DNA of 64,000 bases from Cinnamomum chago. Taxonomy: Eukaryota; Streptophyta; Magnoliopsida; Laurales; Lauraceae. Positions 51,928 through 61,829 of this stretch are shown here, piece after piece (the first letter of the stretch is position 1; every line of letters begins with the position of its first letter). The stretch is taken from positions 57,036,501 through 57,100,500 of the forward strand of contig CP142457.1 in the NCBI GenBank assembly GCA_038049695.1, read 5' to 3'. Under the pieces are notes generated by a model. That model worked only from the letters and a program-made list of their open reading frames with translations. It ran no database searches and was not told the DNA's origin. The position numbers and the translations under genes are program-made.

Positions 51928-54900
51928 GCGTGCAGGCGCGTGGGTGGGTGGGGTTGTTGTGAATATATCCTACCTTTTAGGGTTTCCAAAGGGCAAAAAA
52001 ATTGGAACACATTAAACAAAAACTGCAACATACTTCAGTGTGGAACTGTGCAGGTGTTTTCTTGCCTAGACAGAATTTTGAATGGATTGTTGGGTGGTGT
52101 GGATGTTCCATTCTGTTGTGCTCAGAACGTAATGTTCTGGCTATTCCGACCAGAATAAACATAATTGACAACTATCCTAATACATCGTCATCATCATTCA
52201 CATCACAACTTTGAAAACCTCACAAACATGAAAAAAGAAGAAACCTTAATGTATCAATGCTATCATCATAAACAAAACAAAAATAAATTAGATGCTCATA
52301 AGCCATTTCCCCATCATAATAATTCATAACAATCTCTCCTTTAAAAAAAAAATTCATAACAATCTTGATTGTATTATATAATCCCCGAATACACCCCATA
52401 CCCTGGAATACTAATATCCTACTAATAAAGATCTCGACTTTAAGCAAAACTGAAGCCCTATTTATGAAATAGTGTTATGATTTCACTTTAAAAGATAGGG
52501 TTCATTTAAAAAGTAGATATACGATATCACTACTTCTATTTAAACCATAGTTTTTTTGTCTTGTTGGGTTGACCGAACTCGTCTAGTTTATGGGTTGATA
52601 CTTGAGTAGACTAGGGAACCTGGTGGGTTGATTAGGTGAGTCAATAAACCAATTCTTACATGATTATATTAATTTGTTTCTACTAATTTTTTTCTTAAAT
52701 TAATATATTTAAAGGAAAATAATCTTGAAAAACCTACATAAAGTTTGTATGAATTGCATTTCATTTTAAATTTCATCATATCTAGTTAACAATCCCCACA
52801 ATGAAGGATAAGTAGAGTACTGCCTCTAGATGGGTAGTAGTCTTAATTTGGTCTGGCAGAGTTTGTTTTTGGGTTGGCTGCCTTATGCAAACCCTTTCTT
52901 TCTAATGAATTCTTGAATGCCATTTTTCCTAGCTTACTTCTGGGCATGCATTTTTGTAGATTTTTTTTTTTAATATTTAGGATCTAATAGATATGTTTTT
53001 TATTTTATTTTATGGTCTAATCTCTGCCAACCTTTTCTGGTCCAGATTATCTCACCCTTTATGCATTCTTTATAAGTGTTTAGGTGTTGAGACTGAGGAA
53101 GATCAGTGCTTTGAATTAAATTATTTTTCTTGTTGCTCCTTTGTTATTTTCTTAGTTCTGCAACTCATCATGTTCTCCATTTGTGTACAAGCGAGAAAGG
53201 AAACTAAAATTACGTCAAACTACTTGAGTAGAAATCTTAAACTTACTCCTTTCAAGTGCATGAATTTTCATTTATTGTATTTTTGGCCAGTCGAAGCAGA
53301 AAAGAAAAAGTCGCAAGGGAAAAGATAAGGGAAGGGATGTAAAATGCACTGTGATAGGGCCAGAGCACCAACGAGAGAGCCCTTCTGTCAAAATAACCTT
53401 GGTGGACTTTTCATTGAAGCAGGCACGATCCATCCTTGATAAACCCAATATGCTAGAAGATGTTTCCGATGTTTCTGATGACAGGGATGATGTCGCTGAA
53501 ACACCTCAACATGATTCAGAAGATAGAGATGGCAGCCCTGGGAACTGGGACACAGATACATCAGAAATCCATCCTTATACTGAACCTAGTAGCAGTGCGA
53601 GCTCCTTACCTGTACTTAATGGGGGAGTAGAGAAGAAGAGCCCATCTACTATGGACGACAGTTCCTCAACATGTTCGACAGACTCGGTTCCTTCGGTTGT
53701 AATGAATGGACCGTACAAGGGCAGTTCCTTGCCTAGCAATAAAAGCCAAACATCACCAAGCAGGTATCTATATGGTTTTATATAGTTCTTGATACGCTGT
53801 GACACTTAGTTTGTAACTGAGCTGGTTTTTATTGCCGCAGAGGGAAAAACCAGCATCAACAAAACCGACATGCCTGGACTGTTCAGGGCAATGTCAAGGA
53901 TAATCAGCATTCATATTCTGCTATTGCTAGCCGTCTACATGATCATGCTGGAAGTTGTACAGGAGATGCACCTGAATCAGAGGCTGTTAGTATGTCCTTG
54001 AAGGGTGGTATAGACTCGCTTGAGCTCCATCTACATGAGAAGGTGAACTTAATGTTATTTCTCTTCTATATTAGCTTTTCTGATGAGGGAACACAATGTC
54101 TTGGGATTATGAGGCTAAGAAAATATGAACTGCATCATTCAAAAAAAAAAAGAAAAGAAAAGAAAAAGCAAAAGAATATATGAAATGAAGTAAATGATTG
54201 TCATTCAGTCCTATTGTTGCACATTCATGGCTAAACACTTTCATTTATTCATACAAGTGATAGAAGTGCATTAATGCATGAATGCGAGCATATGATTTTT
54301 TTTTTAAATAACTCATGAACATGTCACCCAGACGCGCACACACACATGATGTGTCAACTTAATCCTAAATGTTAATGTTAATACATTTTTTACTGTTTTA
54401 AATATGTCATCATTGTCAATATTGCTTTGTCCCATCAATCTATTCCAGTATTTTTCTCATCCCATTTGGGTTATTTAATTAATTTGTGGTATTATGTAGC
54501 TGCAAAAGAAGCGGGACGTCAATGGCCAGACTTGTGACAACAGACCTTCCAAGCAAAGGACAGCAGAAGCACCGTTCTCTCCGAGTAGTCCCACAAGAAA
54601 TATGGCCTCCAGTTCACAGCCAAAGCAAGCTGCCATTGAAAACACAACTCCTGCGGTACAGATTGCAGGTAGGGAGGCAACTTCAAACAGCCCAAGCCAA
54701 AGTGATAAAGCTGTTCCTACAACAACAAGGTCGCCTCAGAGTCCGGCCTTCTCCAGACAACCAGAGGTTCAAAAACCAACGAGTCCTGTGAAGGGACCAA
54801 TAGAAATGTCTACAACTCAAGTTTCTGCAATTTCAAGGCCCTCAAGTGCCCCTGTTGTCCCTGTACCCAGGCCAAATGCTCCTGTTGTTTCTGTGGTTCA

Positions 54901-55855
54901 GACTTCACCCTTGTTATCACGGTCAGTGAGTGCAGCTGGCCGATTAGGCACAACAGACTTGTCACCATCAACTCAAGATTACATACCGCAGTCCTACCGG
55001 AATGCTATAACGGGAAGAACTATAGCTACAACCTCAGCCAATTTTGCACCCCGCCCCACCACTAGTTCTTCTGTCCCATCTCCATCGTATGCTCAACCCC
55101 CCTCTCCTGTGGCTTCTATGCCCATGCATTCACCTCAAATGTCCATGAGGGATGAGCAGGGGTTTGCTTTTCGCAGTGCAGTGCCCTCAGTGCTGCACAA
55201 TCAGTCCCACAGGATTGAGGGCCGTCAACGGGAGAGAACGAGTAATATGCCATGTGATCCTTATCTTTTGAATGGGATGCATAGCTTTGACATGTATGGC
55301 GCAGCTAGGAGTGAACCACAGACATTCTATGCTGGTGAGGAACTGACGGGTGCACCACATCATCAGGTGCAGGGTCCTTCAGATGACTTTCCCCACCTTG
55401 ACATCATCAATTCCTTGTTTGAGGATGACCCCACTGTTGGAAAGGTGGGAAAGAGAAATGGGGTTCTACAAGTTCCCAACAATAGGCACAATCCTCTGAG
55501 CCGGCAGTTCACATTTCCAGGTGATTCGTGTGTGGCAGATGGAGGCCTCTCTTGCAAATTTGATCATCTAGGGAGATTCCTTGATGATGGATTTGGAAGG
55601 ATGCAACTGTCATCCAGTGGACCTTATGATGGTTCAAGGGGTGTCGGCACCCAGGTCGGTCGGTCGGGTTACATGAATGATGGACAAATGGGTGGAATGA
55701 TTCAGAACCAGTGGCAGACTCATGGCCCTGATCTATCATTATTTAGGGCGAGTAATGCAGTTGATGATGGGTACCCATTTCCTTTACCAGATTACACAAA
55801 TTTGGCATGTGGTGTTAATGGGTATCCTGTATTCAAGCCTGCAAATGGACATTGA
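36479..55855 (+). CDS. MATH-domain protein, TRAF1a/TRAF1b (MUSE14/13) homologue
   Basis: Coding exons: 36479-36656, 38997-39108, 41573-41661, 41814-41882, 41972-42101, 44284-44442, 44607-44955, 45993-46105, 50294-50444, 53291-53763, 53841-54042, 54500-55855. All borders are GT/AG and all phases agree, giving 3381 nt or 1126 aa. A Ser-rich N-terminus leads into a MATH domain (residues about 69-193; GRFTWKIEKF, FEVGGYKW, PQGCDVCNHLSLFLCVA, WKKEHDWGWKKF). FRCLDCQYRRELVRVYL and VEKDMFVLADDVLLLL blocks follow, then a charged coiled coil (about 400-450), a Lys-rich NLS-like stretch (KKKQSKQKRKSRKGKDKG), and a long Ser/Pro-rich tail. In Arabidopsis, TRAF1a/b bridge SCF(CPR1) to NLR receptors to limit their level, and act in autophagy with ATG6 and SINAT ligases. 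Order and length match the family. Introns carry many insertions but no exon is damaged. Confidence 0.93.
38073..38841. mobile_element. Non-autonomous hAT element in MATH gene intron 1
   Basis: Flanked by identical 8 bp repeats ATTGTGGC (38065-38072 and 38842-38849). The ends are catttttttaaaaatgag on the left and, complemented, catagttatcagaatc on the right, with many 'gaatcg'-type subterminal motifs. 769 bp with no transposase; it includes a TA run near 38338-38358. Confidence 0.75.
39181..39305 (-). mobile_element. Au-like SINE fragment in MATH gene intron 2
   Basis: On the minus strand it reads gcgggttcaagacctgagag, then cagccactttgtgcaaaatt, then a 'gcttcggcgggaccgcactg' end, which matches the 3' half of the Au SINE family as I recall it. 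Perfect 13 bp repeats ATGCTGACTTGTA (39168-39180 and 39306-39318) flank it. The A-box head is missing, so it was 5'-truncated at insertion. It lies 73 bp past the donor of exon 2. Confidence 0.75.
39590..40460. repeat. Degenerate repeated phrases in MATH gene intron 2
   Basis: Phrases of the type 'aatcaagggataggatgatt' near 39598, 40045 and 40320 are followed at similar distance by 'cccctaac/ccctaatt' and 'gggccccaca'. They suggest three diverged copies of a 300-400 bp unit. No coding content. Confidence 0.35.
42311..42405 (+). mobile_element. SINE-like fragment in MATH gene intron 5
   Basis: It contains a good pol III B-box (gggttcgagtcttcc at about 42351) and ends in a poly-A run (42390-42403). 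No target duplication was found. Confidence 0.35.
44464..44500 (+). mobile_element. Very short RTE/SINE 3' end in MATH gene intron 6
   Basis: The phrase 'atggggacaaggctttga' followed by tgatgatgatga repeats the tail seen at 36359-36412. Only the extreme 3' end is present. Confidence 0.4.
47067..49728 (+). mobile_element. 5'-truncated L1-type LINE with RNase H in MATH gene intron 8
   Basis: Plus-strand pieces in L1 ORF2 order: GLRQGDPLSPFLF (47092), HLQFADDTLLFC (about 47236), STYLGLPLCIGAPP, KKVGGLGIRSVKTMNQALLA (47740), a zf-RVT region (FKAPPRVLAFSWVA, CPTC at about 48450, DHLFLNC), then RNase H (LKLNFDGSARGN at 49160, ASVAELPAIKA, DGSANSEVDCLAKEG at 49490). It ends in an A-rich tail near 49715-49728. 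A weak 8 bp repeat aagtttca lies at 47059-47066 and 49729-49736. Stops and frameshifts show it is inactive. The 5' half, including the endonuclease, is absent. Same orientation as the host gene. Confidence 0.82.
48596..48877. mobile_element. Tourist-like (PIF/Harbinger) MITE nested in the L1 copy
   Basis: The 282 bp segment is flanked by TTA on both sides (48593-48595 and 48878-48880). The ends are gggcctgtttgggggc and, complemented, ggggctgtttgggcac, continuing as 'ttacttgta-ag'. L1 sequence breaks off at the left border and resumes at the right. A TTA duplication with these ends is the hallmark of Tourist elements. Confidence 0.88.
50922..51459. repeat. Perfect 269 bp tandem duplication in MATH gene intron 9
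   Basis: Copy 1 (50922-51190) and copy 2 (51191-51459) are identical as far as I can read them, both beginning 'aggtaaattagactagaat' and ending 'aaacttttccgggtt'. The unit includes the start of an L1 RNase H relic. Identity implies a very recent event. Confidence 0.92.
51040..51850 (+). mobile_element. Second L1 RNase H relic in MATH gene intron 9
   Basis: In shifting frames it reads WNQPPLGIFKLNIDDS, GVGGVIRDWNGISIRNFSG, VDSYDANEAELFAILIGCRE (51461), HPWRLADWVEEIQVISSLL and MADGLAREGF. This is the RNase H domain and 3' end of an L1 LINE, a different lineage from the copy in intron 8. Its first ~150 bp are doubled by the 269 bp tandem duplication. Confidence 0.75.
51893..51925. repeat. CT microsatellite in MATH gene intron 9
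   Basis: An uninterrupted CT run, not connected to any gene feature. Confidence 0.9.
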
Positions 55856-57460
55856 AGTCCCAAGTTGGAATTCTCCTTACAATTAATCATCATCGTGAAC
55901 CATAATAATGTAATCAAGGAAATTGTCAATCTCAGCTTTGGAGTGGGGTGTAATCCTTGACAGAAACATTTTGTAAAAGAGTGATTCTGGTTTCATTTGC
56001 ATACAAGTTCTTTCCAGCGTCCTTTGGTTGCTATATATCCATTATAGAAAGGTGAATGCTCTATTGGATCTCTTGAAATTCCTGGCTTTTGTTTGAATGC
56101 TGACGTTTATGTGCCCCTACTGGACAAAAAGTGCATGATTGCCTGCAACAATGTGGCAGATGTAGTATTAATGGCTTTTGTTTACATCTCCATACTCGGT
56201 GCCAGATCAATATGGCAGCTATAAATCCAATATTTCTCATCTGATGCTCTACTCGAATGAACATACGAGGGTGTCTTTTCTTTTGTGGAATGTTTCCTCC
56301 TATTGTGATCATGCTCAACCCTTTATTGGGAGCTTGCAAAATGAGCTAATTCTATGCACTGGGGACTCTTGCAGACCAGTTCATCTTGCGTGTAAGCGGG
56401 GCTTGTTGAAGGATGTAAATGTTCCAACTTCAAATTCAGATCTTGATGACTAATCAATGAGTATTTGGATTTTTTTTTCTTCTAATTACCATCATTTTTC
56501 TAAAAATTAGATGTGCGCAAATGGATGTAGTGCTGAGATCTCCTAATCTGGAAAATTCTAGGAGGGCACGCTCCATTCCATCCACAGTTGGGACATTATG
56601 GACGAACTGCGGTTGGGTCACTTTTCCTGTTACCTTTCAAGTAATAATTTCTATTTGTATCATTTTCGGCTCCAGCATTAGATTTATGTATGGTTACAAA
56701 ATGCATGCATGCATAGCTTCTTTTCTTCCTTTTGGAGATGGAATGATTGACAAATGGACTTAAAAAGAGTGAGTGCCGGGAAACTGTGTTTAGATCCCAA
56801 CTTAGTACTATTTTAATACCTAAAAGCTTACTATTCTTGTCATCCTCTTGCCTCTTGGTTACTTTATTGTTGTTGAGGCCCACTGTTAAAAAAAAAAAAA
56901 AAAAAAAAAACGCAGACAAGCTAGGCCGATGGACATCCATGGGGTCTAACGTGGCACTGTTATGTAGGGTGCCTGCGGTCGGAGGGATCACCTGGAGCCT
57001 GAAGGGTCCACTGATGATGTGATTGGATAAACACGATGATGCCACCAAAAGTCTGATTTAAAAAGAATCTCAACTGAGCCACATTAAGGGCCTGTTTTTT
57101 TCCTTAAAGAAAATGATATTTGATGTTTATTTTTTTTTTAAATTCACGTTTGATCTTCATTTTTAACAACCCTATATATATATATATATTCAATTTCTAT
57201 GTATTTTGATACATGTTACGCATCACCGTTGATTTTGAACAGGGGCTATAATGATCGAGGAAGTTGTTACGCCACTTGCTGTTCCACTAAAAGGTGGCCG
57301 CATATAGATTTCATTTCATCATCTCATCTCATGAAACCTATAAGCAACTGAAGCAGTTAAGAGCAACATGTGGACCATTGATGATCTGTAATTGACCTTA
57401 ACCTTTGATTTGAATTGATTTTTCATCACCTCACCGCTTGAAAGTTGAAACCAATCGACA
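55856..57460. other. 3' flank of the MATH gene; no further gene seen
   Basis: The 3' UTR should occupy the first few hundred bases. Open frames at 56061-56453 and 56521-57048 overlap on opposite strands and show no family motif. A poly-A run lies at about 56886-56910 and a TA run at about 57172-57190. Confidence 0.5.
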
Positions 57461-57461
57461 T

Positions 57462-57777
57462 CATAAGCAATTACTAGAGACATCTGGAGCATTGATAAAC
57501 CTTAACTGATATTGATCATTGATTCAACATAAGCAATTACTAGAGACATCTGGAGCATTGATAAACCTTAACTGATATTGATAATTTTTTTTTTTTGCTA
57601 TCGGAGGGTTCCCAACCCTTTGGACTGGACTAATCCCTCTGAACTCAGAGGGAAGCCGGGTAAACTCCCCTGTAGCCCTAGTGCAGTAGTGCAGTTTTGA
57701 ACTTACAACCTCCGGGTGCAAACCGTAGTCTTAGGCTAACTAAACTACCCATTGGGGTTTGATATTGATCATTGATT
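57462..57777. repeat. 66 bp tandem duplication, second copy split by a SINE
   Basis: The phrase beginning 'cataagcaattactagagac' occurs at 57462 and again at 57528. The second copy is interrupted after tgatattgat (57582) by the minus-strand SINE and resumes at 57760 with 'tgatattgatcattgatt', matching the first copy. The duplication therefore preceded the SINE. Confidence 0.8.
57584..57759 (-). mobile_element. SINE, same family as 31274-31494
   Basis: Read on the minus strand it starts AACCCCAATGGGTAGTTTAG and ends 'gggaaccctccgatagc' plus poly-A, matching head and tail of the first copy. The target-site duplication TGATATTGAT (57573-57582 and 57760-57769) is perfect. Confidence 0.82.
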
Positions 57778-58599
57778 TTAATAGATTGGATCAAGCTTGA
57801 ATTGCTCATCTTTCTTTCTCTCTTCCATGGATTTCCTAAAATTTGTGGGGCTTTTCCTAACAGAGATGGGGATCAGTTCCATTGGCCAACTAGAGATGGG
57901 AGATGCTAACATCTTGTCACTTTTATCCATCCATAATTATTTTAAAAGTTTTCATGAAAGTGCTGTTACATGAAAGATAGAATTCCATGTTAGGAATATG
58001 AAAAAGAGAGGAGGAGAAAAAAATCTTGAATGGATTGGTGAGCTATCACCCAAGATTGAGGCAATTATATAACCTGAGTGGGTCGATGAGACCTTGAGAA
58101 TCAAACATATTTGACTACCTTCACCTAAAAAACTAGGCAACAAAAATCTACTCGAACAAGATTAAAAAAAAAGAAAAGAAAGTCAAATGATATAAAAAAA
58201 AAAAAAAATGAAAGTTTTACATGTTTCGTTATGCTCAAATTTCTTAAATACACCCTTGAAACAAACACATACAACACATTCTGTCAAGAAAAATAATGTC
58301 GATGCATTATGCAAGGCAGGCTGAGTTAGGCAATTGTTTTGATTAGGTAGAATTAGGCCAAAAAACACCTAAGATGAAAGGGAACATTTTTTTCCCTATG
58401 GAACTTTTATTAAGAGAAGAAGAAGATACAAAATGCTCTGTGAGTATAAGATACATATACACAACAAGGCAAGGAAAGGAGCCAATCAGAATGTTGTGAA
58501 GAATGCTAAAATAAGAAAAAGGGGGAGAAATTACATCATTAGAGCTCCAAAATCACTTCTATCAATTCCCTGTTTAGCAAAAGACTCCACAACTTCATT

Positions 58600-58785
58600 A
58601 GCTCTTCTCAAAGTACGCCGGTAACTCTAATATTGTTTCATACCCTTTCCTCTTATCTCCATTCAAAATCAGCCTCCGAGTGATCATGTTAACTGAATTG
58701 CTTCCCACACTAGGACTACCTAAATAGGAACTACCAAAAATCCTTGACTTCCTCTTAGAGGATGCCCCCCCTGCTTTTGAGGTGT
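58600..58785 (-). other. Uncertain open stretch, Ser/Gly-rich then RRLILNGDKRK
   Basis: On the minus strand an open frame reads KAGGASSKRKSRIFGSSYL, NMITRRLILNGDKRKGYE and ends LPAYFEKS before a stop. The plus strand is also open across part of this region (58762-58932). I recognise neither and cannot choose a strand. It may be a gene fragment downstream of the coiled-coil exons. Confidence 0.2.
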
Positions 58786-59079
58786 TTTAAAGTGATATGG
58801 TGCTTTAGGGTTGATCTAGGCATAAGTACAATGGTAGATTTAAGTCTTCGAGAAGAATGGAGACAGTGTGTGGTAATTGAGGGCGGGAACTTTGCTAATG
58901 ACCCATCTATGTTTACTTTTAAGGGCTGCTAATCCTCGATTCAAGGCCATTTGGAAATTCAGATCCCACAGTAAGTGAAGGTGAAGGCGGTGGGGGAAAA
59001 GTATCTAAAAAGACGAAACCATCCTATACAAATGGTGGACCATCATCTTCCAGTCAACATGAGTAATATATGATATCAG

Positions 59080-59730
59080 TCAACCCTTTCTTTTGGATGG
59101 TGATGGGGACTCACTGTCACTTGAGTTCATGGAGGAGGCCTCACTATGAGAAATATTGTTCTCAACTTCGTCACCGCCTATAGTTCCATCATTAAGAGCA
59201 GCAAGGGCGGGTCCATCTCCATCAATGGAAGCAATGCTGGCCCTAGATCCATCACTGACATTATCATCAACAACTGTCATCCCACCATCATCTATAGGGT
59301 AATGAGAACCCACTTGAGAAACAAGGACATCCGCAAGAGACACAGGAATACTCGTGTTGTTCATTGCCTGTCCCACTGAATTGACAGGTAAGAGAACTAC
59401 TAACCGAGAAATTGAACTCTTGGATAATTCCCTCTGAAAGTGTTCAATATCGTGACCAGCCCTTGAAGGACTCCCAGGTTTGTGAATCGACTTGCCAGCC
59501 AAAAATGACTCACAGAGACGCTTATATGCTTGAAGATCTCTCTCAAGGGTTTTGATTTGGACATGAAGCTCCATCATATCATGAGAGCACTCTAATTTTG
59601 TTTCCATTTGAGCTTTCTCTACCCGTTCAGCAACCATGCGCTCAGCAAGGAGGCCTTGAAAGCGTGACTCAAAGGTCTCAAAGGACGATGCATTTTTAAT
59701 GGCTTCTCGAAGTTGTAGGATCTCAATGTC
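59080..59730 (-). CDS. Terminal exon of an unrecognised coiled-coil protein
   Basis: A strong acceptor (ttcttttcag) precedes the frame at 59730, which runs 216 aa to a stop. The first ~90 residues (DIEILQLREAIKN, FESRFQGLLAERM, VEKAQMETKLE, IKTLERDLQAYKRL) have heptad-like spacing and suggest a coiled coil. The end is acidic and Ser-rich (SHSEASSMNSSDSES) and finishes SPSKRKG. Phase is 0, as for the myosin-type exons upstream at 61830-63407, so splicing to them would keep frame, but a link is only inference. Possible small upstream exons lie near 59800-59880 (AYDHSLAQLQENGL) and 59960-60010 (NDQMSQELNAQLEAL). I do not recognise the family. Confidence 0.5.
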   Translation of the reverse strand, partial: DIEILQLREAIKNASSFETFESRFQGLLAERMVAERVEKAQMETKLECSHDMMELHVQIKTLERDLQAYKRLCESFLAGKSIHKPGSPSRAGHDIEHFQRELSKSSISRLVVLLPVNSVGQAMNNTSIPVSLADVLVSQVGSHYPIDDGGMTVVDDNVSDGSRASIASIDGDGPALAALNDGTIGGDEVENNISHSEASSMNSSDSESPSPSKRKG

Positions 59731-60784
59731 CTGAAAAGAAAAGCAATAACGATTCATCACAAAAGAAATGATCAAGAGAAGTCTAACAAATCATGATAAA
59801 CTAAGCCGTTCTCTTGCAACTGTGCTAAACTATGATCATAAGCTTCAACTGAAGTCTTTTTAGCATCCGGCACGTCATCCATGTATGAGGAAGTTGGGAG
59901 TTAGAATTGGAAATAAGGAACACAAAAAGAAGAGAAAGAGGCCATAGCATGTACTAAAGCCTCAAGTTGGGCATTTAGCTCCTGACTCATTTGATCATTT
60001 TCTGCTATGGTCAGCAGTGTAAAAAAAAAAAGGACAACATTTCCCATAACATGTGGAGATTTTCCAACATTTCCGTGGTGGGTGGGTGGGTGGGTGAGGT
60101 GAGGTGGACCGACCCCACCAAAGAACAATATGCCATAAAAAATACTATGTTAAAGCCACACAACCATCCCTGATAAATGTCAGTTAGTCCCACCTAACTA
60201 AGTAAGCCCACAATGCCTTAATGGAGATGCAACCTACTCTTTAGGAAAGGAAATGAAATCCATTTCTCACAATGAAAAGTACAAAGACGAGAAAGAAAAC
60301 ATCAATACATAGTCTAAGATACTTCCATAAACGATGCTGCTTCAATTGAAGTGGCATTAGACAATCACACCACCAAAAAACTCCATTAGCTAGCATAAGT
60401 GACAATTTTATTTTGGATCCCTTTTCAGTTTCACTGTCATCTAAAATGTTTCCACCAATTTGACATTATGGTAGAATTTAAAAAATATACTTATATAATA
60501 ATTTTTTTGAAAATAATAAAAAGTGAAATTAATGTATTTGTATCTTAAATTCATTTATATCAAATCAACAACCCAATACATTACTTCCATATGCCAAATA
60601 AATAGTTTAAAAGCCGGACACTAAAACTAAGACATCTTCTTTTAGCTCTAAACTCCAATTATCAATGTTGCTTATTAAAATAACATAAAAAACACATTCA
60701 CACAATCACCTCACTACAGTGGGGAAATTAGTATCTAAACAAAAATGAAGAAAGCTTTTGTTAAAAAAATTGAAAAAGAAAAAT

Positions 60785-60855
60785 TGAAGCCTCTCATTCC
60801 TTGGAAAGCATCATCAATATTGAGTTGGCTATAAGGACCTTGTCCCTTGTCACTT
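60785..60855 (-). pseudogene. Degraded fifth copy of the myosin-type exon
   Basis: An acceptor-like ctcttag at 60856-60862 and a following 'aagtgacaagg' resemble the start of the exon copies at 61985, 62234 and 62485. The reading frame soon stops and the 3' part is lost. The intron before it (60863-60930) still matches those of the other copies. Confidence 0.5.
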
Positions 60856-60931
60856 CTAAGAGAGTAATGACATTGCTTGGCAGGACATAAGAACACCAAC
60901 ATAATGCAAGTACCATTGATTGGGAATGGAC

Positions 60932-61815
60932 CATGGTTTAAAAAAATGGTCGTGACCGTTTTATTACGGCTGTTATGAAACGATAACAGCCTATGCCATT
61001 ATGTTTTTCAATATAAGGACCATAACAGTCACGGTATAAAAAACGTGAAAAAAATTCAGTCCATAACGGTCCATAACGGCTGTTATTTTGAATAAAACGG
61101 TCATACCGACCGATATTTTGAAAATAACAATCAAACTATCGGCCAATGATATTTATTTTTTACGTTTTCATCCTTCTGTCTTTCCCTAGCCATTTGTGGA
61201 GCTTCTTGAGACCGTGCTTGAGCTTCCCAAGCCTCTTTTTTCACCAAAACTCAAGTGATTTGCAGGATTATGGTGGATTCTCATATGAGGGATTTTTCCC
61301 TCCTTAACCATAATACCTCCATGTACATACTCCAATGTTTTCATTAATTAATTCATCTTGATGTAGTAGTAAATGTCACTTGAAAGTTGAAATTCACTCT
61401 TAACTTACTCGGTAATTGAGTACGCAGCTACTAGTAATTTCTTGACCTTAAGTGTTTAACACAAATGGTTAGTTCAAAATTACGGTTGCATTGCATACTG
61501 TAAAATTTGTGGTATTTCAAATTATTTTAATATATACATGTAAATCAATTTAATTCAGAGCAGACTTTACAAGTTTCACATAAGAATGCGATACGGGATG
61601 TTATGACTTAGGAAGACCGATATTTTACTTTAAAGTGTTTACTAATGAATTTTTTTTCCTAGCATTTTATAATATTATGTATTTCTTGATATATTTTTTT
61701 AGATTTTTTTTGGGGTAAAATAAAAATTTGCACCGTGATGACGGCGAACCGCATTTCTGCACGTCATAACGGTTTTCAGGGTTGACTGGGATGGTGACCG
61801 CAATTTTAAACCATG
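60932..61815. mobile_element. Non-autonomous hAT element splitting the myosin exon array
   Basis: The 884 bp segment has perfect 11 bp inverted ends CATGGTTTAAA and is flanked by 8 bp repeats GAATGGAC (60924-60931) and GTATGGAC (61816-61823), one mismatch. The other array copies have the uninterrupted target GTATGGAC, which confirms insertion. Subterminal parts repeat 'ataacggctgttat'-type motifs. No transposase. Confidence 0.85.
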
Positions 61816-61829
61816 GTATGGACAACTAC

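Noticed and set aside
56178-56453. 91 aa plus-strand frame after the MATH gene
   Set aside because: It lies just past the MATH gene's 3' end, overlaps an opposite-strand frame of similar length and shows no family motif; likely 3' UTR or flank.
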